A stretch of 64,000 bases of DNA from Gammaproteobacteria bacterium (GCA_030066085.1 JASJCI010000040.1:1-64000), one strand, 5' to 3'; numbered from the stretch's first letter, positions 1-10,488 are shown. Numbers and translations: made by a program. The notes: generated by a model from the sequence alone, not told the origin.

Positions 1-827
1 TCGAGCGCTGCCAGTAAACGTTCGTCGACGGGATATTGCGGCAGTCCACGTTCGCGGCGCGCACTGTTGTCCTGTTCGAAACGCCGCCGCTGTTCGGCCG
101 CGTCGGTCAACTCGGAGAAACCATTGGCCAGCTCGATACCGTCGTAAAACAGCTCGAAACGCTCGGCAACACGGGGATCGGCGGCGCTGGCGCGGGCGAG
201 TGCGGCTTGCGACAGCGGGTAGTCGTGGACGAAGCAGTAGCCCTGCAGGCCCGGCGCGATCGCGGCACCCAGCAGCAGGTCGAGACAGGTGTCGAAATCG
301 TACTTGCCCGCGTCCGTGCCCGGTACCGCCTGTGCGCAGCGGCCGCGCAGCGTATCCAGTCCGATCGAAAAGGGATCGATGTCGAGCCGCGAGCGAAACA
401 GGTCGCCGTAGCTGATGCGCGAAAACCGGCAGGGTTTGGCACTCAGGGTCAGTATCAGCAACTCCATTTCATCCATCAGTTGCCGATAGTCGTAACCGAC
501 GCGATACCACTCCAGCATGGCGAACTCGACGTGATGCAGGCGACCTTGTTCGCCGCCGCGAAACGCATGCCCGATCTGGAAGATCGAGCCGCTGCCCGCC
601 GCCAGCAGGCGCTTCATGGCAAACTCGGGTGAGGTCTGAAGGTAGTGGCGGCGGCCGTCGATATCGACTAGCAGTGACTCGATCTGGGGATCGGTGGCGG
701 TTGCCGGGGATAGCAGCGGCGTGTCCACCTCGAGGCAGCCGCGCTGGGCAAGAAAGCCCCGGATCTGTCGGTAGACCCGCGCGCGCTCGTGCAGGACCGA
801 AAGCTCGGCGCGCGGCGCCCAGGTCAC
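1..827 (-). CDS. epmA: EF-P--(R)-beta-lysine ligase EpmA (C-terminus outside window)
   Basis: Class II lysyl-tRNA-synthetase-like enzyme without an anticodon-binding domain. In characterised relatives it activates (R)-beta-lysine and attaches it to the conserved lysine of EF-P. About 275 residues are visible, starting VTWAPRAELSVLHERARVYR. Visible class II motifs are the motif-1 helix with EVDTPLL, the motif-2 region QTSPEFAMKRLL...FRGGE..RLHHVEFAMLEW, and ELANGFSEL near the end. The family is about 325 aa, so some 50 residues lie beyond position 1. The GTG at 827 is chosen because it begins 3 bp after the efp stop and the protein starts right at the catalytic core, as in EpmA. Operon with its substrate gene efp. 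Confidence 0.93.
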   Translation of the reverse strand, partial: MTWAPRAELSVLHERARVYRQIRGFLAQRGCLEVDTPLLSPATATDPQIESLLVDIDGRRHYLQTSPEFAMKRLLAAGSGSIFQIGHAFRGGEQGRLHHVEFAMLEWYRVGYDYRQLMDEMELLILTLSAKPCRFSRISYGDLFRSRLDIDPFSIGLDTLRGRCAQAVPGTDAGKYDFDTCLDLLLGAAIAPGLQGYCFVHDYPLSQAALARASAADPRVAERFELFYDGIELANGFSELTDAAEQRRRFEQDNSARRERGLPQYPVDERLLAAL

Positions 828-830
828 GGT

Positions 831-1400
831 TTACTTCTTGACTCGCGACATGTATTCGCCGGTGCGGGTGTCGACCTTGACCACCTCGCCGATTTCGATG
901 AACAGCGGTACCTTGACTACCGCCCCGGTCTCCAGCGTGGCCGGCTTGGTGCCGCCCTGCGCGGTGTCTCCTTTCAGGCCCGGATCGGTTTCGGTAATTT
1001 CGAGCTCGACGAAGTTCGGCGGCGTCACGCTGATCGGCGTACCGTTGTAGAGCGTGACCTCGCAGCTGTCCTGCGCCTTGAGCCACTGGTGCGAATCGCC
1101 TACCGCGGCGGCGTCGGCGGCCTGCTGTTCGTAACTGTCCGGGTCCATGAAATGCCAGAATTCACCATCGCTGTAGAGATACTGCATATCGGTGTCCATG
1201 ACGTCCGCGGCCTCGACGCTCTCGCCTGACTTGAAGGTCTTGTCGAGCACCCGCCCGGTCTTTAGATTGCGGATCTTGACCCGGTTGAATGCCTGCCCCT
1301 TGCCGGGCTTGACGAACTCGTTTTCGACGATGCTGCAGGGTTCTCCGTCGATCATGATTTTCAATCCGCTGCGAAATTCGTTGGTGCTGTAACTGGCCAT
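831..1400 (-). CDS. efp: Translation elongation factor P
   Basis: EF-P (189 aa) relieves ribosome stalling at polyproline stretches by binding between the P and E sites. The N-terminal KOW-like domain carries the loop KPGKGQA with Lys34, the residue beta-lysylated by EpmA in gammaproteobacteria. Two OB domains follow, ending in the typical [19 protein letters not shown]. Full length for the family. ATG start. The next gene, epmA, is co-transcribed. The aminomutase gene epmB, which often lies beside efp, is not in this window; a FimX-like gene is divergent from efp instead. Confidence 0.98.
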   Translation of the reverse strand: MASYSTNEFRSGLKIMIDGEPCSIVENEFVKPGKGQAFNRVKIRNLKTGRVLDKTFKSGESVEAADVMDTDMQYLYSDGEFWHFMDPDSYEQQAADAAAVGDSHQWLKAQDSCEVTLYNGTPISVTPPNFVELEITETDPGLKGDTAQGGTKPATLETGAVVKVPLFIEIGEVVKVDTRTGEYMSRVKK

Positions 1401-1427
1401 GGTGAACCCGGTCGCAAAAAAACGCTA

Positions 1428-1456
1428 ATCATACCGGAATCCGGGACGGTTTCGAA
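1428..1456 (-). promoter_or_regulatory. Probable sigma-70 promoter of efp-epmA
   Basis: On the minus strand a -35-like TTCGAA (1451-1456) and a -10-like TATGAT (1428-1433) are separated by 17 bp, about 28 bp upstream of the efp ATG. Inferred from sequence only. Confidence 0.5.
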
Positions 1457-1510
1457 CATATCCGCTATTATTGACTGTTGTCACAACCGGTTGTAATTCC
1501 AGCGATTTCA

Positions 1511-3595
1511 ATGGAGCAAGAAGAAAAACTGATCCGCCTGTTGATCGTCGACGAGGGATATCACAAGGCCGAAAAAATCACCAGTTCGCTACGCGCGACC
1601 GGTATGCACGTGCGCGCCGAATTCGCCGAGGACAGCGAGGACATGTGCGATATCCTCGAGAACAAGACGATCGACCTGGTGCTGTTTTCGCTGGACCTGC
1701 CCGACTTTGCCCTGTCGCAGGCACAACACCTCATCCGCGAGTGCGGCCGGCACGTCGCGCTGATCGCGATGGCGAAAAAGGTCGACACCGAGGTACTGAT
1801 AGCCGCGATCGACGACGGCGCCCAGGACGTGGTCGAGGCCGACAGCCTCGAGCACCTGATCCAGGTAATCCGTCGCGAGTCTTACAACATCAACATCTGG
1901 CGCCGCGCGATGCGCCTGGAAATGGATTTCCAGGAGAGCGAAAAACGTTGCCAGCACCTGCTGACCAATTCCAAGGACGCGGTCGCCTACGTGCACGAGG
2001 GTATGCACATCTTCGCCAACGAAGTGTACATGGACATGTTCGGTTGCGCCGACTTCGACGAGCTCGAGGGCACGCCGATCATCGACATGGTCGACGCCTC
2101 GCAGCAGGCCCACCTGAAAACATTTCTGCGCGAACTCAGCAAAAACGAAAACGCAACCAACGAACTCGACCTCGACCTGATTCACAGCAGCGGCGAAAAC
2201 ATATCCGCCACGCTCGAGTTTTCGCGCGCCAGTTATGATGGCGAACCCTGCACCCAGATCCTGATCCGCTCCAGCGCCGACACCTCCGAGCTGGAGGAGC
2301 AGATCAACTACCTGCACCAGCACGATATCGTCACCGGCCTGTACAATCGCCAGTACTTCATGGAAGAACTGAAGACGTCGATTACGCAGGCAGTCAACGG
2401 CATGCACCAGTCGGCCATCGTTTACGTCGCGATTGATAACTTCCAGTCGATTCGGGACATGGTAGGTATCTCGGGCTGCGATACGCTGGTAGCCGACATC
2501 GGCAAGATCCTGACCGATGCCGCCGGCGAAGATTTCCTGGTCGCGCGCTTCGGCGCCTATTCCTATACCTGCATCGGCAAGGTTGCGGAAAAACAGGAAG
2601 CCGAAACCTTCGCGACCAGTCTGCCGACCCGGGTCGAACAGCACATCGCCGAGATCGGCGACCAGTCGATCAGCTGTACCTGCAGCGCATCGGTGGTGTT
2701 CATCGACGAAAACACGCCCGATAATTCCAACGAACTGATTTCGCGCGCGGAAAAAACCTGCGAAGAAATCCAGCGCGACGGCGGCGGCAAGACGAAGACC
2801 TACATCCCCAAGGCCGGCGAGATGACCCAGACCGAGGAAGACGGCATCACGGCGGACCTGATCAAGGATGCGCTGAACCACAATCGCATCAGGGGCCTGT
2901 ATCAGCCGATCGTCGGGGTCAAGGCACAGGGCGGCGAGCGCTATGTGTCCAGCCTCCAGATCACGTCCGAGGATGGCAAGCTGGCCGGCGAAGCGGACTA
3001 CCGGGATGCCGCCGAACGCACCGGCGTAGCCAAGATGCTCGATCGCTGGAAGATCCTGCACGCGATCAAGAAAATTTCGGAAACGCGCAAGCAAGGGCGC
3101 AAGATCGAGTTTTTCGTGCCGCTGTCGGGCGACTCGGTCAAGGATCCGGCGCTGGCGATGTGGGTTTCGGAAAACCTCGGCAAGGCGCGCGTCGACGGCG
3201 CGCAGCTCGTATTCCTGGTCGACGAGGCACACACCGTCAACCACCTGAAGGCCGCCAAGACGCTGGCGAAAGCCCTGCAACAGCTGCATTGCAAGTTCGC
3301 GATCGACGAATTCGGCACCGGCATCAACCCTTTCCAGCTGGTCAAGCTGCTGAACGCGCAGTACGTGCGCATCAACCACGTCTACATGGATGGCCTGGTA
3401 CAAAACAACGAGAACCAGGACAGCATCCGTGAACTGGCATACGCCGCGTCCGATTCCCAGGTCGAGACCATTACCCCCGGCGTTACCGATGCCGCGGTGC
3501 TGAGCGTGTTATGGACACTGAATGTCGACTTCGTGCAGGGCGATTTCCTGCAGGCCGCGCAAAAAGAGCTGAATTACGACTTCAGCTCGATGTAG
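1511..3595 (+). CDS. FimX-like REC-PAS-GGDEF-EAL protein with degenerate catalytic motifs
   Basis: About 694 aa in four modules: a receiver-like domain (about residues 8-125), PAS (about 140-255), GGDEF (about 285-430) and EAL (about 450-690). The diguanylate cyclase signature is degenerate: RFGAYSY where RFGGDEF is expected. The EAL signature is also lost (VSSLQIT after YQPIVGVK), while IDEFGTG and VQGDFLQ remain recognisable. This matches FimX-type proteins, which bind c-di-GMP through an inactive EAL domain and control type IV pilus assembly and twitching. The ATG at 1511 is preferred over an in-frame TTG at 1478 because the receiver domain begins just after MEQEEKLIRLLIVD. Neither start has a strong ribosome-binding site. 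Divergent from efp. No pilus genes are nearby, so the pilus role is inferred from family resemblance. Confidence 0.85.
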   Translation: MEQEEKLIRLLIVDEGYHKAEKITSSLRATGMHVRAEFAEDSEDMCDILENKTIDLVLFSLDLPDFALSQAQHLIRECGRHVALIAMAKKVDTEVLIAAIDDGAQDVVEADSLEHLIQVIRRESYNINIWRRAMRLEMDFQESEKRCQHLLTNSKDAVAYVHEGMHIFANEVYMDMFGCADFDELEGTPIIDMVDASQQAHLKTFLRELSKNENATNELDLDLIHSSGENISATLEFSRASYDGEPCTQILIRSSADTSELEEQINYLHQHDIVTGLYNRQYFMEELKTSITQAVNGMHQSAIVYVAIDNFQSIRDMVGISGCDTLVADIGKILTDAAGEDFLVARFGAYSYTCIGKVAEKQEAETFATSLPTRVEQHIAEIGDQSISCTCSASVVFIDENTPDNSNELISRAEKTCEEIQRDGGGKTKTYIPKAGEMTQTEEDGITADLIKDALNHNRIRGLYQPIVGVKAQGGERYVSSLQITSEDGKLAGEADYRDAAERTGVAKMLDRWKILHAIKKISETRKQGRKIEFFVPLSGDSVKDPALAMWVSENLGKARVDGAQLVFLVDEAHTVNHLKAAKTLAKALQQLHCKFAIDEFGTGINPFQLVKLLNAQYVRINHVYMDGLVQNNENQDSIRELAYAASDSQVETITPGVTDAAVLSVLWTLNVDFVQGDFLQAAQKELNYDFSSM

Positions 3596-3616
3596 GCAGC
3601 GGCGCCCCGGCTCGCG

Positions 3617-5122
3617 ATGATTCGCTTTCCCTTGCCTCACCTGCTGCTACTGTTATGCCTGCTGGCAACGGTCGTATCCGGCCCGCTGGCTGACAGCCCG
3701 ACCGGCGAACCGCGCCTGGCAACGGTCGATTGCTGGTTCGACATCTCCCCTGACTGGCCCCGTACCCAGTGCTTTCGCCTGTACCTGCCGGAGGATCACG
3801 CCAATCCCGGCGGACAGACGATATCGATTCCCGTGGTGCGTTTCCACGCCGGCTTCAGCCTGTGGCCCGAACGCGCGCCGGTGTTGCACCTGGGCGGCGG
3901 CGGTCCCGGCGGACCGATGTATCTCGATTCAACCGCAGCGGTGCGCACCATCTGGGAGTATCACGATGAAATCTCGCTCGAGCAAAGACGCGACCTGATC
4001 GTAATCGATCCGCGCGGCACCGGGCTCGCCGAGCCGGCACTGGTCTGCTGGACTTTCCTGCAAAACCTGGCCCCGCGTCTCGCGCAAAACCTGCCGATGC
4101 GCGCCGAGTGGCAGGCGATCGACAAGGATTACCAGATCTGTATCGATAACTACCTGCGGGACGGTGTCGATCTGCGCCAGTACAACAGCCGGTCCGTGGC
4201 ACTCGACGTGGAACTGTTGCGCCGCGCGCTCAAAATCGAACGCTGGGTGCTGCTCGGTGTGTCCTACGGCAGTATTTACGCGCAGATGGTGGCGCACGAC
4301 AACCCGGACAGCGTCGAGGCCATGCTGCTGGACAGCGCCACTTTCAGCCACATCGGGGAGACGGAGAGTTTCCTCCGCCGCGCACAGGCGCCGTACCGCG
4401 CGTTGTTCGACTACTGCCGCTACCGCGAGGACTGCCGGGCGCCACTGCCGGATTTCGAAGCGCGCCTGTGGAAGCTGCATCGCGAGCTGAATCGTAACCC
4501 GATCCGCCTGCAGCTCGAACACCCTTACCAGGCGGAACAGATCGACCTGCAGTTGAACGGCGAGCGCTTTTTGTCGGCACTGCTCGAGGGTATTTACGGC
4601 GTCGAGATCTATCGTGACCTGCCGAGCATCATTGTCGAGCTCGAGCAGGGCCAGCACAGGCGCATTCGACCCTACCTCGAAGCGGCCCTGCTATTCATGT
4701 TCGATCCCGCCTACGGCGACGTCAGCATGGAGGCGCATTACTGTTTCGACACGCGTCCCTACACCGATCTGGACGCGATTGCCGAGCAGGTCGAAAGCCT
4801 GCCGCCAGGTTACTTCAAGCGAATCATGCGCCTGTCACTCGAGATGACCGACGAATGTGAACGCATGAATGTCACCGAGGGTTATCCGCCGATGGCAAGT
4901 GCCCGGCAAACCGACGTGCCGACGCTGTTCCTGCACGGCATTTACGACCCCGTGACCCTGCTCGAGGATGTCGTCGCGCAACGGCGATACTTCAGCCATA
5001 GTCGACTCGCGACCTTCGGCTTTTCCCACAGCATCCTGACCAGCGACGAATGTGCCGAGATCGTCGCCGCCCGTTTCCTCGAAGATCACTCGATCGACGG
5101 CGCCGATCTCGCCTGCGAGTAG
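3617..5122 (+). CDS. Secreted alpha/beta-hydrolase, S33/TAP-like peptidase family
   Basis: 501 aa with an N-terminal hydrophobic signal segment (residues 1-22, Leu-rich). The fold resembles proline iminopeptidase / tripeptidyl aminopeptidase (S33) proteins: oxyanion region HLGGGGPGG (about 91-99), the DPRGTG motif (about 131-136), nucleophile elbow GVSYGS with Ser216, an acid in LFLHGIYDPVT, and His in FGFSHSIL near the C-terminus. It probably hydrolyses small peptides or esters in the periplasm or outside the cell; the substrate cannot be told from sequence. Starts 22 bp after the FimX-like gene, possibly co-transcribed. Several Cys residues (DCW, RTQCF, VCW, YCRYREDCR) suggest disulfides, consistent with export. 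Confidence 0.82.
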   Translation: MIRFPLPHLLLLLCLLATVVSGPLADSPTGEPRLATVDCWFDISPDWPRTQCFRLYLPEDHANPGGQTISIPVVRFHAGFSLWPERAPVLHLGGGGPGGPMYLDSTAAVRTIWEYHDEISLEQRRDLIVIDPRGTGLAEPALVCWTFLQNLAPRLAQNLPMRAEWQAIDKDYQICIDNYLRDGVDLRQYNSRSVALDVELLRRALKIERWVLLGVSYGSIYAQMVAHDNPDSVEAMLLDSATFSHIGETESFLRRAQAPYRALFDYCRYREDCRAPLPDFEARLWKLHRELNRNPIRLQLEHPYQAEQIDLQLNGERFLSALLEGIYGVEIYRDLPSIIVELEQGQHRRIRPYLEAALLFMFDPAYGDVSMEAHYCFDTRPYTDLDAIAEQVESLPPGYFKRIMRLSLEMTDECERMNVTEGYPPMASARQTDVPTLFLHGIYDPVTLLEDVVAQRRYFSHSRLATFGFSHSILTSDECAEIVAARFLEDHSIDGADLACE

Positions 5123-5142
5123 CTCGTCGCCCGCAACCGCGG

Positions 5143-6027
5143 CTAAACGCCGCGCGCCGTTTCGCGCAGGCGCTCGATACGCTGTTCGAGCGGCGGATGG
5201 GTACCGAGCAGCGCGGTCAGCGAACCGCTGATACCGAGGCTTGCGATCTCGCCCGGCAAGCGGGGATCGTTCTTGTCCTGGCGCAGGCGTTCGAGCGCGG
5301 CGATCATGTTACCCGTGCCGGCCAGTTCCGCGCCGCCGGCATCGGCGCGAAATTCACGCCGGCGCGAAAACCATGCGGCAATCATCGCGGCGACGATGCC
5401 GAGCACCATCTCGGCGACAATCGAACCGATGAAATAGCCCGGCCCGATGCCGCGCTCGACGCGGAACACGACGCGGTCGACCATCATGCCGACCACGCGC
5501 GAAAAGAAGATCACGAAGGTATTCAACACGCCCTGCAGCAGGCTCATGGTAACCATGTCGCCGTTGGCCACGTGCGCCACCTCGTGGCCGAGCACGGCCT
5601 CGACTTCGGCGCGCGTCATGTTGCGCACCAGGCCGGTGCTGACCGCGACCAGCGCATCGTTGCGGTTCATGCCGGTGGCAAACGCGTTCATCACCGGCGA
5701 ATCGAACACGCCGACCTCGGGCATGCCGATTCCGGCCTGGCTGGCCTGGCGGCGCACGGTTGCAAGCAGCCAGGCTTCGATCTCGTTACGTGGCTGTTCG
5801 ATGACCTGTACCTGCATCGACCGCTTGGCCATCGATTTCGACATGGCCAGCGAAATGAACGAGCCGGCAAAGCCGATAACCGCGGCCATGATCAGCAGCC
5901 CGTTCATCTGCAAGGCCCCACCCTGCTCGGCGAGGTAGGCATCCACGCCGAGCACCCGCATGGAAATGCTGAGCACGGCGAGTACGCCGAAATTGGCGAG
6001 TAAAAACAATCCGATACGGCTTAACAT
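5143..6027 (-). CDS. htpX: Membrane zinc metalloprotease HtpX
   Basis: 294 aa, the same length as E. coli HtpX (293). M48 family protease of the inner membrane that degrades misfolded membrane proteins together with FtsH. Two N-terminal membrane segments (MLSRIGLFLLANFGVLAVLS and LLIMAAVIGFAGSFISLAM), the zinc motif HEVAHVANGD with HExxH, two further membrane segments, and a downstream acidic ligand region RREFRADAGGAEL. The start MLSRIG is chosen because the family begins there; the upstream in-frame extension has no family support. Convergent with the hydrolase gene (20 bp between stops). Confidence 0.96.
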   Translation of the reverse strand: MLSRIGLFLLANFGVLAVLSISMRVLGVDAYLAEQGGALQMNGLLIMAAVIGFAGSFISLAMSKSMAKRSMQVQVIEQPRNEIEAWLLATVRRQASQAGIGMPEVGVFDSPVMNAFATGMNRNDALVAVSTGLVRNMTRAEVEAVLGHEVAHVANGDMVTMSLLQGVLNTFVIFFSRVVGMMVDRVVFRVERGIGPGYFIGSIVAEMVLGIVAAMIAAWFSRRREFRADAGGAELAGTGNMIAALERLRQDKNDPRLPGEIASLGISGSLTALLGTHPPLEQRIERLRETARGV

Positions 6028-6112
6028 GTCGAATCCAGGTGCGCTTCCACAGGGCCTAAATCTGGGCCCGCCGGCACCAATTTCAACCCGCCTCACCCGT
6101 CATCCCCTTACA

Positions 6113-6206
6113 TTGTCATCCCGCGGTTTAACCGGGCCGCGCAGGTCGCGGGATCCAGATGATCTGCAGGATTCATGGGCCCCGCGGTTAAACCGCGGGG
6201 CGACAG
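6113..6206. repeat. Palindromic intergenic element, copy 1
   Basis: About 94 bp. It begins TTGTCATCCCGCGGTTTAAC and ends TTAAACCGCGGGGCGACA, so the ends are inverted repeats of each other, and each end is itself a near-palindrome around CCGCGGTTTAA. The left arm carries an insertion-like GGCCGCGCAGGT compared with copies at 11401 and 18268. Lies between the htpX start and the parC stop. I cannot tie it to a named REP/MITE family. Confidence 0.8.
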
Positions 6207-6235
6207 GCATTAAACCGGTCAACGCCGGGTGCAGG

Positions 6236-8488
6236 TTAGTCGATGACTTCGATCGCGGTGACGTTCTGGTAGCCGCGCGGCAGCTTGCGTCCGCGTTTAC
6301 CGCGCTCGATGCGATATTCCTCGAGCTCGCGCAGGTTCATGCTCTTGTACTTCCTGCCGCAGTGAATCACGAGCTTTTGCCGGTCGCGCAGACAGGCAAT
6401 GAACGCAATCTCTTCCTCGCCGGCCTTGAGACGCTTGGGCGGCACGCCCTGGATCTTGTTGCCCTTGCCCTTCGCCAATTGTGCCACCTCGGACACCGCG
6501 AGCAGCGCCATGTAGCCGTCGGAGGTAATCGATACGAGCTGATCCCCATCGTAGTCCAGCACCGACGCGATCGGCATCACGCCGGCACCCTTCGGCAGGC
6601 TCAGCTGTGCCTTGCCGTTCTTGTTGCGCGTCAACATGTCGGCGAAGCGACAGACGTAACCATAGCCGTGCGACGATGACAGCAGGAAGCGATCGTCGTC
6701 GCGGCCCATCACGCAGGAGCGGAACTCGGCGCCGCTGGCCGGCTTGAAGCGCCCGGTGAGCGGTTCGCCCTGCCCGCGCGCGGACGGCAGCGAGTGCGCC
6801 ACGAGCGCATAGGCGCGCCCGTTCGAGTCGAGGAACACGACGCTCTGGTTGCTCTTGCCCTGCGCCGAGGCACGGTAACCATCGCCACCCTTGTAGTTGA
6901 GCGAGGCCGGATCGATGTCGTGACCCTTGGCCGCGCGCACCCAGCCCTTGCTCGACAGCACCACGGTCAGCGGCTCGGACGGTACCAGGTCGGTTTCGTC
7001 GAGCGCGCGTGCCGCGTCGCGCCGCACGATCGGCGAGCGACGATCGTCACCATAGGTTTCGACGTCGGCCTCGATTTCCTTCTTGATCAGGGTCTTGATG
7101 CGGCGCTCCGACCTGAGCAGGGTTTCGAGTTCCTTTTTCTCGATGATCAGCTCTTCCTGCTCGGCACGCAGCTTCATTTCCTCGAGTTTCGCGAGGTTGC
7201 GCAGACGGGTATTGAGGATTTCCTCGGCCTGGATCTCGGTGAGCTTGAAGGCTTTGATCAATTCGGCTTTCGGATCGTCTTCCTCGCGCACGATGCGGAT
7301 GACCTCGTCGAGATTGAGGAACGCGATCATCAGGCCTTCGAGGATATGCAGGCGGGCGTCGACCTTGTCGAGACGCCACTGCAGGCGCCGGCGCACCGTG
7401 CCGACGCGGAACGCGATCCATTCCTGCAGGATCTGCTTCAGGTTCTTGACCTGTGGCCGGCCGTTGGTGCCGATCATGTTCATGTTGACGCGGTAGGTGC
7501 GCTCGAGATCGGTGGTCGCGAACAGGTGTCCCATCAGCGACTCGACATCGACCCGGTTCGAGCGCGGCGTAATCACCAGCCGTGTCGGATTTTCGTGGTC
7601 GGATTCGTCGCGCAGGTCGTCGACCATCGGCAGCTTCTTCGCCAGCATCTGCTGCGCGATCTGCTCCATCACGCGCGCGCCCGACACCTGGTGCGGCAGC
7701 GCGGTGACGATGATGTCACCGTCCTCGCGCTCGAATACCGCGCGCATGCGGATCGAGCCGGTGCCGGTTTCGTACATCGCCTGCAGTTCTTCCGGTGGCG
7801 AAATGATTTCCGCCTCGGTCGGGTAATCGGGTCCGGGCACGCACTTCAGCAAATCCGCCAGTGGCGTCTTGGCCTTGTCCAGCAGCTTGATCGTAGCGGC
7901 GGCCACTTCGCGCAGGTTATGCGGCGGGATATCGGTCGCCATGCCGACCGCGATGCCGGTGGTACCGTTCAGCAACACGTGCGGCAGGCGCGCCGGCAAC
8001 AGCGACGGTTCCTGCATGGTGCCGTCGAAGTTCGGAATCCAGTCGACCGTACCCTGCCCCAGCTCCTGCAGTAATACCTTGGCGAAATCCGACAGGCGCG
8101 ACTCGGTGTAGCGCATCGCGGCAAAGGACTTGGGATCGTCGGGGGAACCGAAGTTCCCCTGGCCGTCGATCAGCGGGTAGCGGTAGGAAAACGGCTGCGC
8201 CATCAGCACCATCGCCTCGTAACAGGCGCTGTCGCCGTGCGGATGATACTTGCCGAGCACGTCGCCGACGGTGCGCGCCGACTTCTTGTGCTTGGACGCG
8301 GCCGACAGGCCGAGTTCCGACATCGCGTAGACGATGCGCCGCTGCACCGGTTTCAAACCGTCGCCGATATGCGGCAGCGCGCGGTCGAGAATGACGTACA
8401 TCGAGTAATCGAGGTAAGCCTTCTCGGTGTAGACGTGCAGCGGCTCCTGCTCGACGCCCTCGTAGTTCAGTTCCAGGTTGTCGCTCAT
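6236..8488 (-). CDS. parC: DNA topoisomerase IV subunit A
   Basis: 750 aa, matching E. coli ParC (752). Breakage-reunion subunit that decatenates daughter chromosomes with ParE. The winged-helix/tower core contains the quinolone-resistance region [10 protein letters not shown] with Ser87 and Glu91 (equivalent to S80/E84, i.e. wild-type-like residues) and the catalytic Tyr127 in [10 protein letters not shown]. The C-terminal beta-pinwheel contains repeats such as [10 protein letters not shown] and [12 protein letters not shown]. Its ATG overlaps the parE stop by 4 bp (ATGA), so the two subunits are translationally coupled. Confidence 0.98.
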   Translation of the reverse strand: MSDNLELNYEGVEQEPLHVYTEKAYLDYSMYVILDRALPHIGDGLKPVQRRIVYAMSELGLSAASKHKKSARTVGDVLGKYHPHGDSACYEAMVLMAQPFSYRYPLIDGQGNFGSPDDPKSFAAMRYTESRLSDFAKVLLQELGQGTVDWIPNFDGTMQEPSLLPARLPHVLLNGTTGIAVGMATDIPPHNLREVAAATIKLLDKAKTPLADLLKCVPGPDYPTEAEIISPPEELQAMYETGTGSIRMRAVFEREDGDIIVTALPHQVSGARVMEQIAQQMLAKKLPMVDDLRDESDHENPTRLVITPRSNRVDVESLMGHLFATTDLERTYRVNMNMIGTNGRPQVKNLKQILQEWIAFRVGTVRRRLQWRLDKVDARLHILEGLMIAFLNLDEVIRIVREEDDPKAELIKAFKLTEIQAEEILNTRLRNLAKLEEMKLRAEQEELIIEKKELETLLRSERRIKTLIKKEIEADVETYGDDRRSPIVRRDAARALDETDLVPSEPLTVVLSSKGWVRAAKGHDIDPASLNYKGGDGYRASAQGKSNQSVVFLDSNGRAYALVAHSLPSARGQGEPLTGRFKPASGAEFRSCVMGRDDDRFLLSSSHGYGYVCRFADMLTRNKNGKAQLSLPKGAGVMPIASVLDYDGDQLVSITSDGYMALLAVSEVAQLAKGKGNKIQGVPPKRLKAGEEEIAFIACLRDRQKLVIHCGRKYKSMNLRELEEYRIERGKRGRKLPRGYQNVTAIEVID

Positions 8489-10371
8489 ACCTCGGCCAGG
8501 TCTCCCTTGGTCTGCAGCCAGTCCTTGCGGTCCGACGCGCGTTTCTTCGCCAGCATCATGTCCATGATCTTGAAGGTCTTGTCACCGGGCGCGATGGTCA
8601 GCTGCGCGAGCCGTCGCGTTTCGGGTGCAATCGCGCTTTCGCGCAGCTGTAGCGGATTCATCTCGCCGAGACCCTTGAAACGTGTCACGGTGACCTTGCC
8701 CTTGCGTTTCTCGGCTTCGATGCGATCGAGAATGCCGTCGCGCTCGGCTTCGTCGAGCGCGTAGAACTTTTCCTTGGCGACGTCGATACGGTACAGCGGC
8801 GGCTTGGCGACGTAGACGTGACCCTGGTCCACCAGCGGCCGGAAATGGCGCAGGAACAGCGCGCATAACAGGGTTGCGATATGCGCGCCGTCGGAATCGG
8901 CGTCGGCGAGAATGCAAATTTTGCCGTAACGCAGGTTGGAGAGGTTGTCGGAACCGGGTTCGACGCCGATAGCGACCGAAATGTCGTGCACTTCCTGCGA
9001 CGCCAGTACCTGGTCGGAGGGTACTTCCCAGGTATTCAGTATCTTGCCGCGCAGCGGCATGATCGCCTGGAAGGCGCGATCGCGCGCCTGCTTGGCCGAA
9101 CCGCCGGCGGAATCACCCTCGACCAGGAACAGCTCGGTGCGCGCGACGTCCTGGCTGGAGCAGTCCGACAGCTTGCCCGGCAGTGCCGGCCCCGTGGTGA
9201 CCTTCTTGCGCACCACCTTCTTAGCCGACTTGAGCCGGCTCTGCGCGCTGGAAATCGCGAGCTGCGCGAGCTGGTCGCCGACGTCGGCATGCTGGTTCAG
9301 CCACAGGCTGAACGAATCCTTGGCCATGCCGGACACGAAGGCCGCGGTTTCGCGTGACGACAGGCGCTCCTTGGTCTGGCCGGAAAACTGCGGATCTTCC
9401 ATCTTGACCGACAGCACGTAACTGACCTTGTCCCAGACATCGTCGGGGGCGATCTTGACCCCGCGCGGCAGCAGGCTGCGGAATTCGCAGAATTCGCGGA
9501 TCGCATCGGTGATGCCGGTGCGCAGTCCATTGACGTGGGTGCCGCCCTGCGCGGTCGGGATCAGGTTGACGTAGCTCTCGGTCACCGCCTCGCCGCCCTC
9601 GGGCAGCCACACGATCGCCCAGTCGGCCGCTTCGTGCGCACCCTGCAGCGATTCGACGCAGGGTTTTTCCGGCAGCAGGACCTGGCCCTCGAGCGCCTCC
9701 AGCAGGTAATCGGAAAGGCCGTCCTCGTAGTGCCATTCGGCCGCTTCCTTGGTCTTTTCGACGTAGAACTTGACCTTGAGGCCCGGGCACAGCACGGCCT
9801 TGGCGCGCAATACGTGTTTCAGTCGCGGCACGGAAAAATTCGGGCTGTCGAAATACTTCGGATCAGGCCAGAAGCGCAGCGTGGTGCCGGAGTTCTTCTT
9901 GCCCACCGTACCGGTCTGCTTGAGTTTTTGCTTGACGTCGCCGCCCCTGAAACCGATGGTGTATTCCCTGCCCTCGCGGCGGACGCGCACGTCGCACTGT
10001 TTCGACAACGCGTTGACCACCGACACGCCCACGCCGTGCAGACCGCCGGAGAACTGGTAATTCTTGTTGGAAAACTTGCCGCCGGCGTGCAGCTTGGTCA
10101 GGATGACCTCGACCCCGGGGATTTTCTGTTGCGGATGAATATCGACCGGCATGCCGCGACCGTTGTCGATTACGCTGAGCGACTGGTCGGCGTGCAGGAT
10201 TACACCGATCTGCGTGGCGTGACCGGCAATGGCCTCGTCGACACTGTTGTCGATCACCTCCTGGGCGAGGTGATTCGGACGGCTGGTGTCGGTGTACATG
10301 CCCGGTCGCTTACGGACCGGTTCGAGCCCCGTCAGGACTTCGATCGAGGCGGCGTCATACTGATTTTTCAA
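8485..10371 (-). CDS. parE: DNA topoisomerase IV subunit B
   Basis: 628 aa from the preferred start (E. coli ParE 630). ATPase subunit of topoisomerase IV. GHKL motifs: [35 protein letters not shown] motifs: [13 protein letters not shown] and DADSDGAH. The start is placed at TTG 10371 ([15 protein letters not shown]). It follows an AGGA sequence at about 9 bp spacing and matches the length of E. coli ParE (MTQTYNADAIEVLTG). An in-frame TTG at 10428 would add 19 residues without family support. No ATG occurs in this region, so a non-ATG start is unavoidable. Confidence 0.97.
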   Translation of the reverse strand: MKNQYDAASIEVLTGLEPVRKRPGMYTDTSRPNHLAQEVIDNSVDEAIAGHATQIGVILHADQSLSVIDNGRGMPVDIHPQQKIPGVEVILTKLHAGGKFSNKNYQFSGGLHGVGVSVVNALSKQCDVRVRREGREYTIGFRGGDVKQKLKQTGTVGKKNSGTTLRFWPDPKYFDSPNFSVPRLKHVLRAKAVLCPGLKVKFYVEKTKEAAEWHYEDGLSDYLLEALEGQVLLPEKPCVESLQGAHEAADWAIVWLPEGGEAVTESYVNLIPTAQGGTHVNGLRTGITDAIREFCEFRSLLPRGVKIAPDDVWDKVSYVLSVKMEDPQFSGQTKERLSSRETAAFVSGMAKDSFSLWLNQHADVGDQLAQLAISSAQSRLKSAKKVVRKKVTTGPALPGKLSDCSSQDVARTELFLVEGDSAGGSAKQARDRAFQAIMPLRGKILNTWEVPSDQVLASQEVHDISVAIGVEPGSDNLSNLRYGKICILADADSDGAHIATLLCALFLRHFRPLVDQGHVYVAKPPLYRIDVAKEKFYALDEAERDGILDRIEAEKRKGKVTVTRFKGLGEMNPLQLRESAIAPETRRLAQLTIAPGDKTFKIMDMMLAKKRASDRKDWLQTKGDLAEV

Positions 10372-10431
10372 TCGCGCTGATTCCTGAAGTGTAATGATTA
10401 CGCGCCAGCAGAGCTTGTAATCCCCCAAGGC

Positions 10432-10462
10432 TTGTAATCGAGACGCGCCGGACTGATATAAT
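10432..10462 (+). promoter_or_regulatory. Probable promoter of the cnoX-like gene
   Basis: A perfect -10 hexamer TATAAT (10457-10462) lies 26 bp before the ATG at 10489. A possible -35 TTGTAA (10432-10437) has a long 19-bp spacer, so the -35 assignment is weak. Confidence 0.5.
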
Positions 10463-10488
10463 GCGCATCTTTTTTCAGGTTCTCTATT

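Noticed and set aside
1589-3403. 604-codon minus-strand open frame opposite the FimX-like gene
   Set aside because: Antisense shadow of a gene with four clear domains; no family resemblance.
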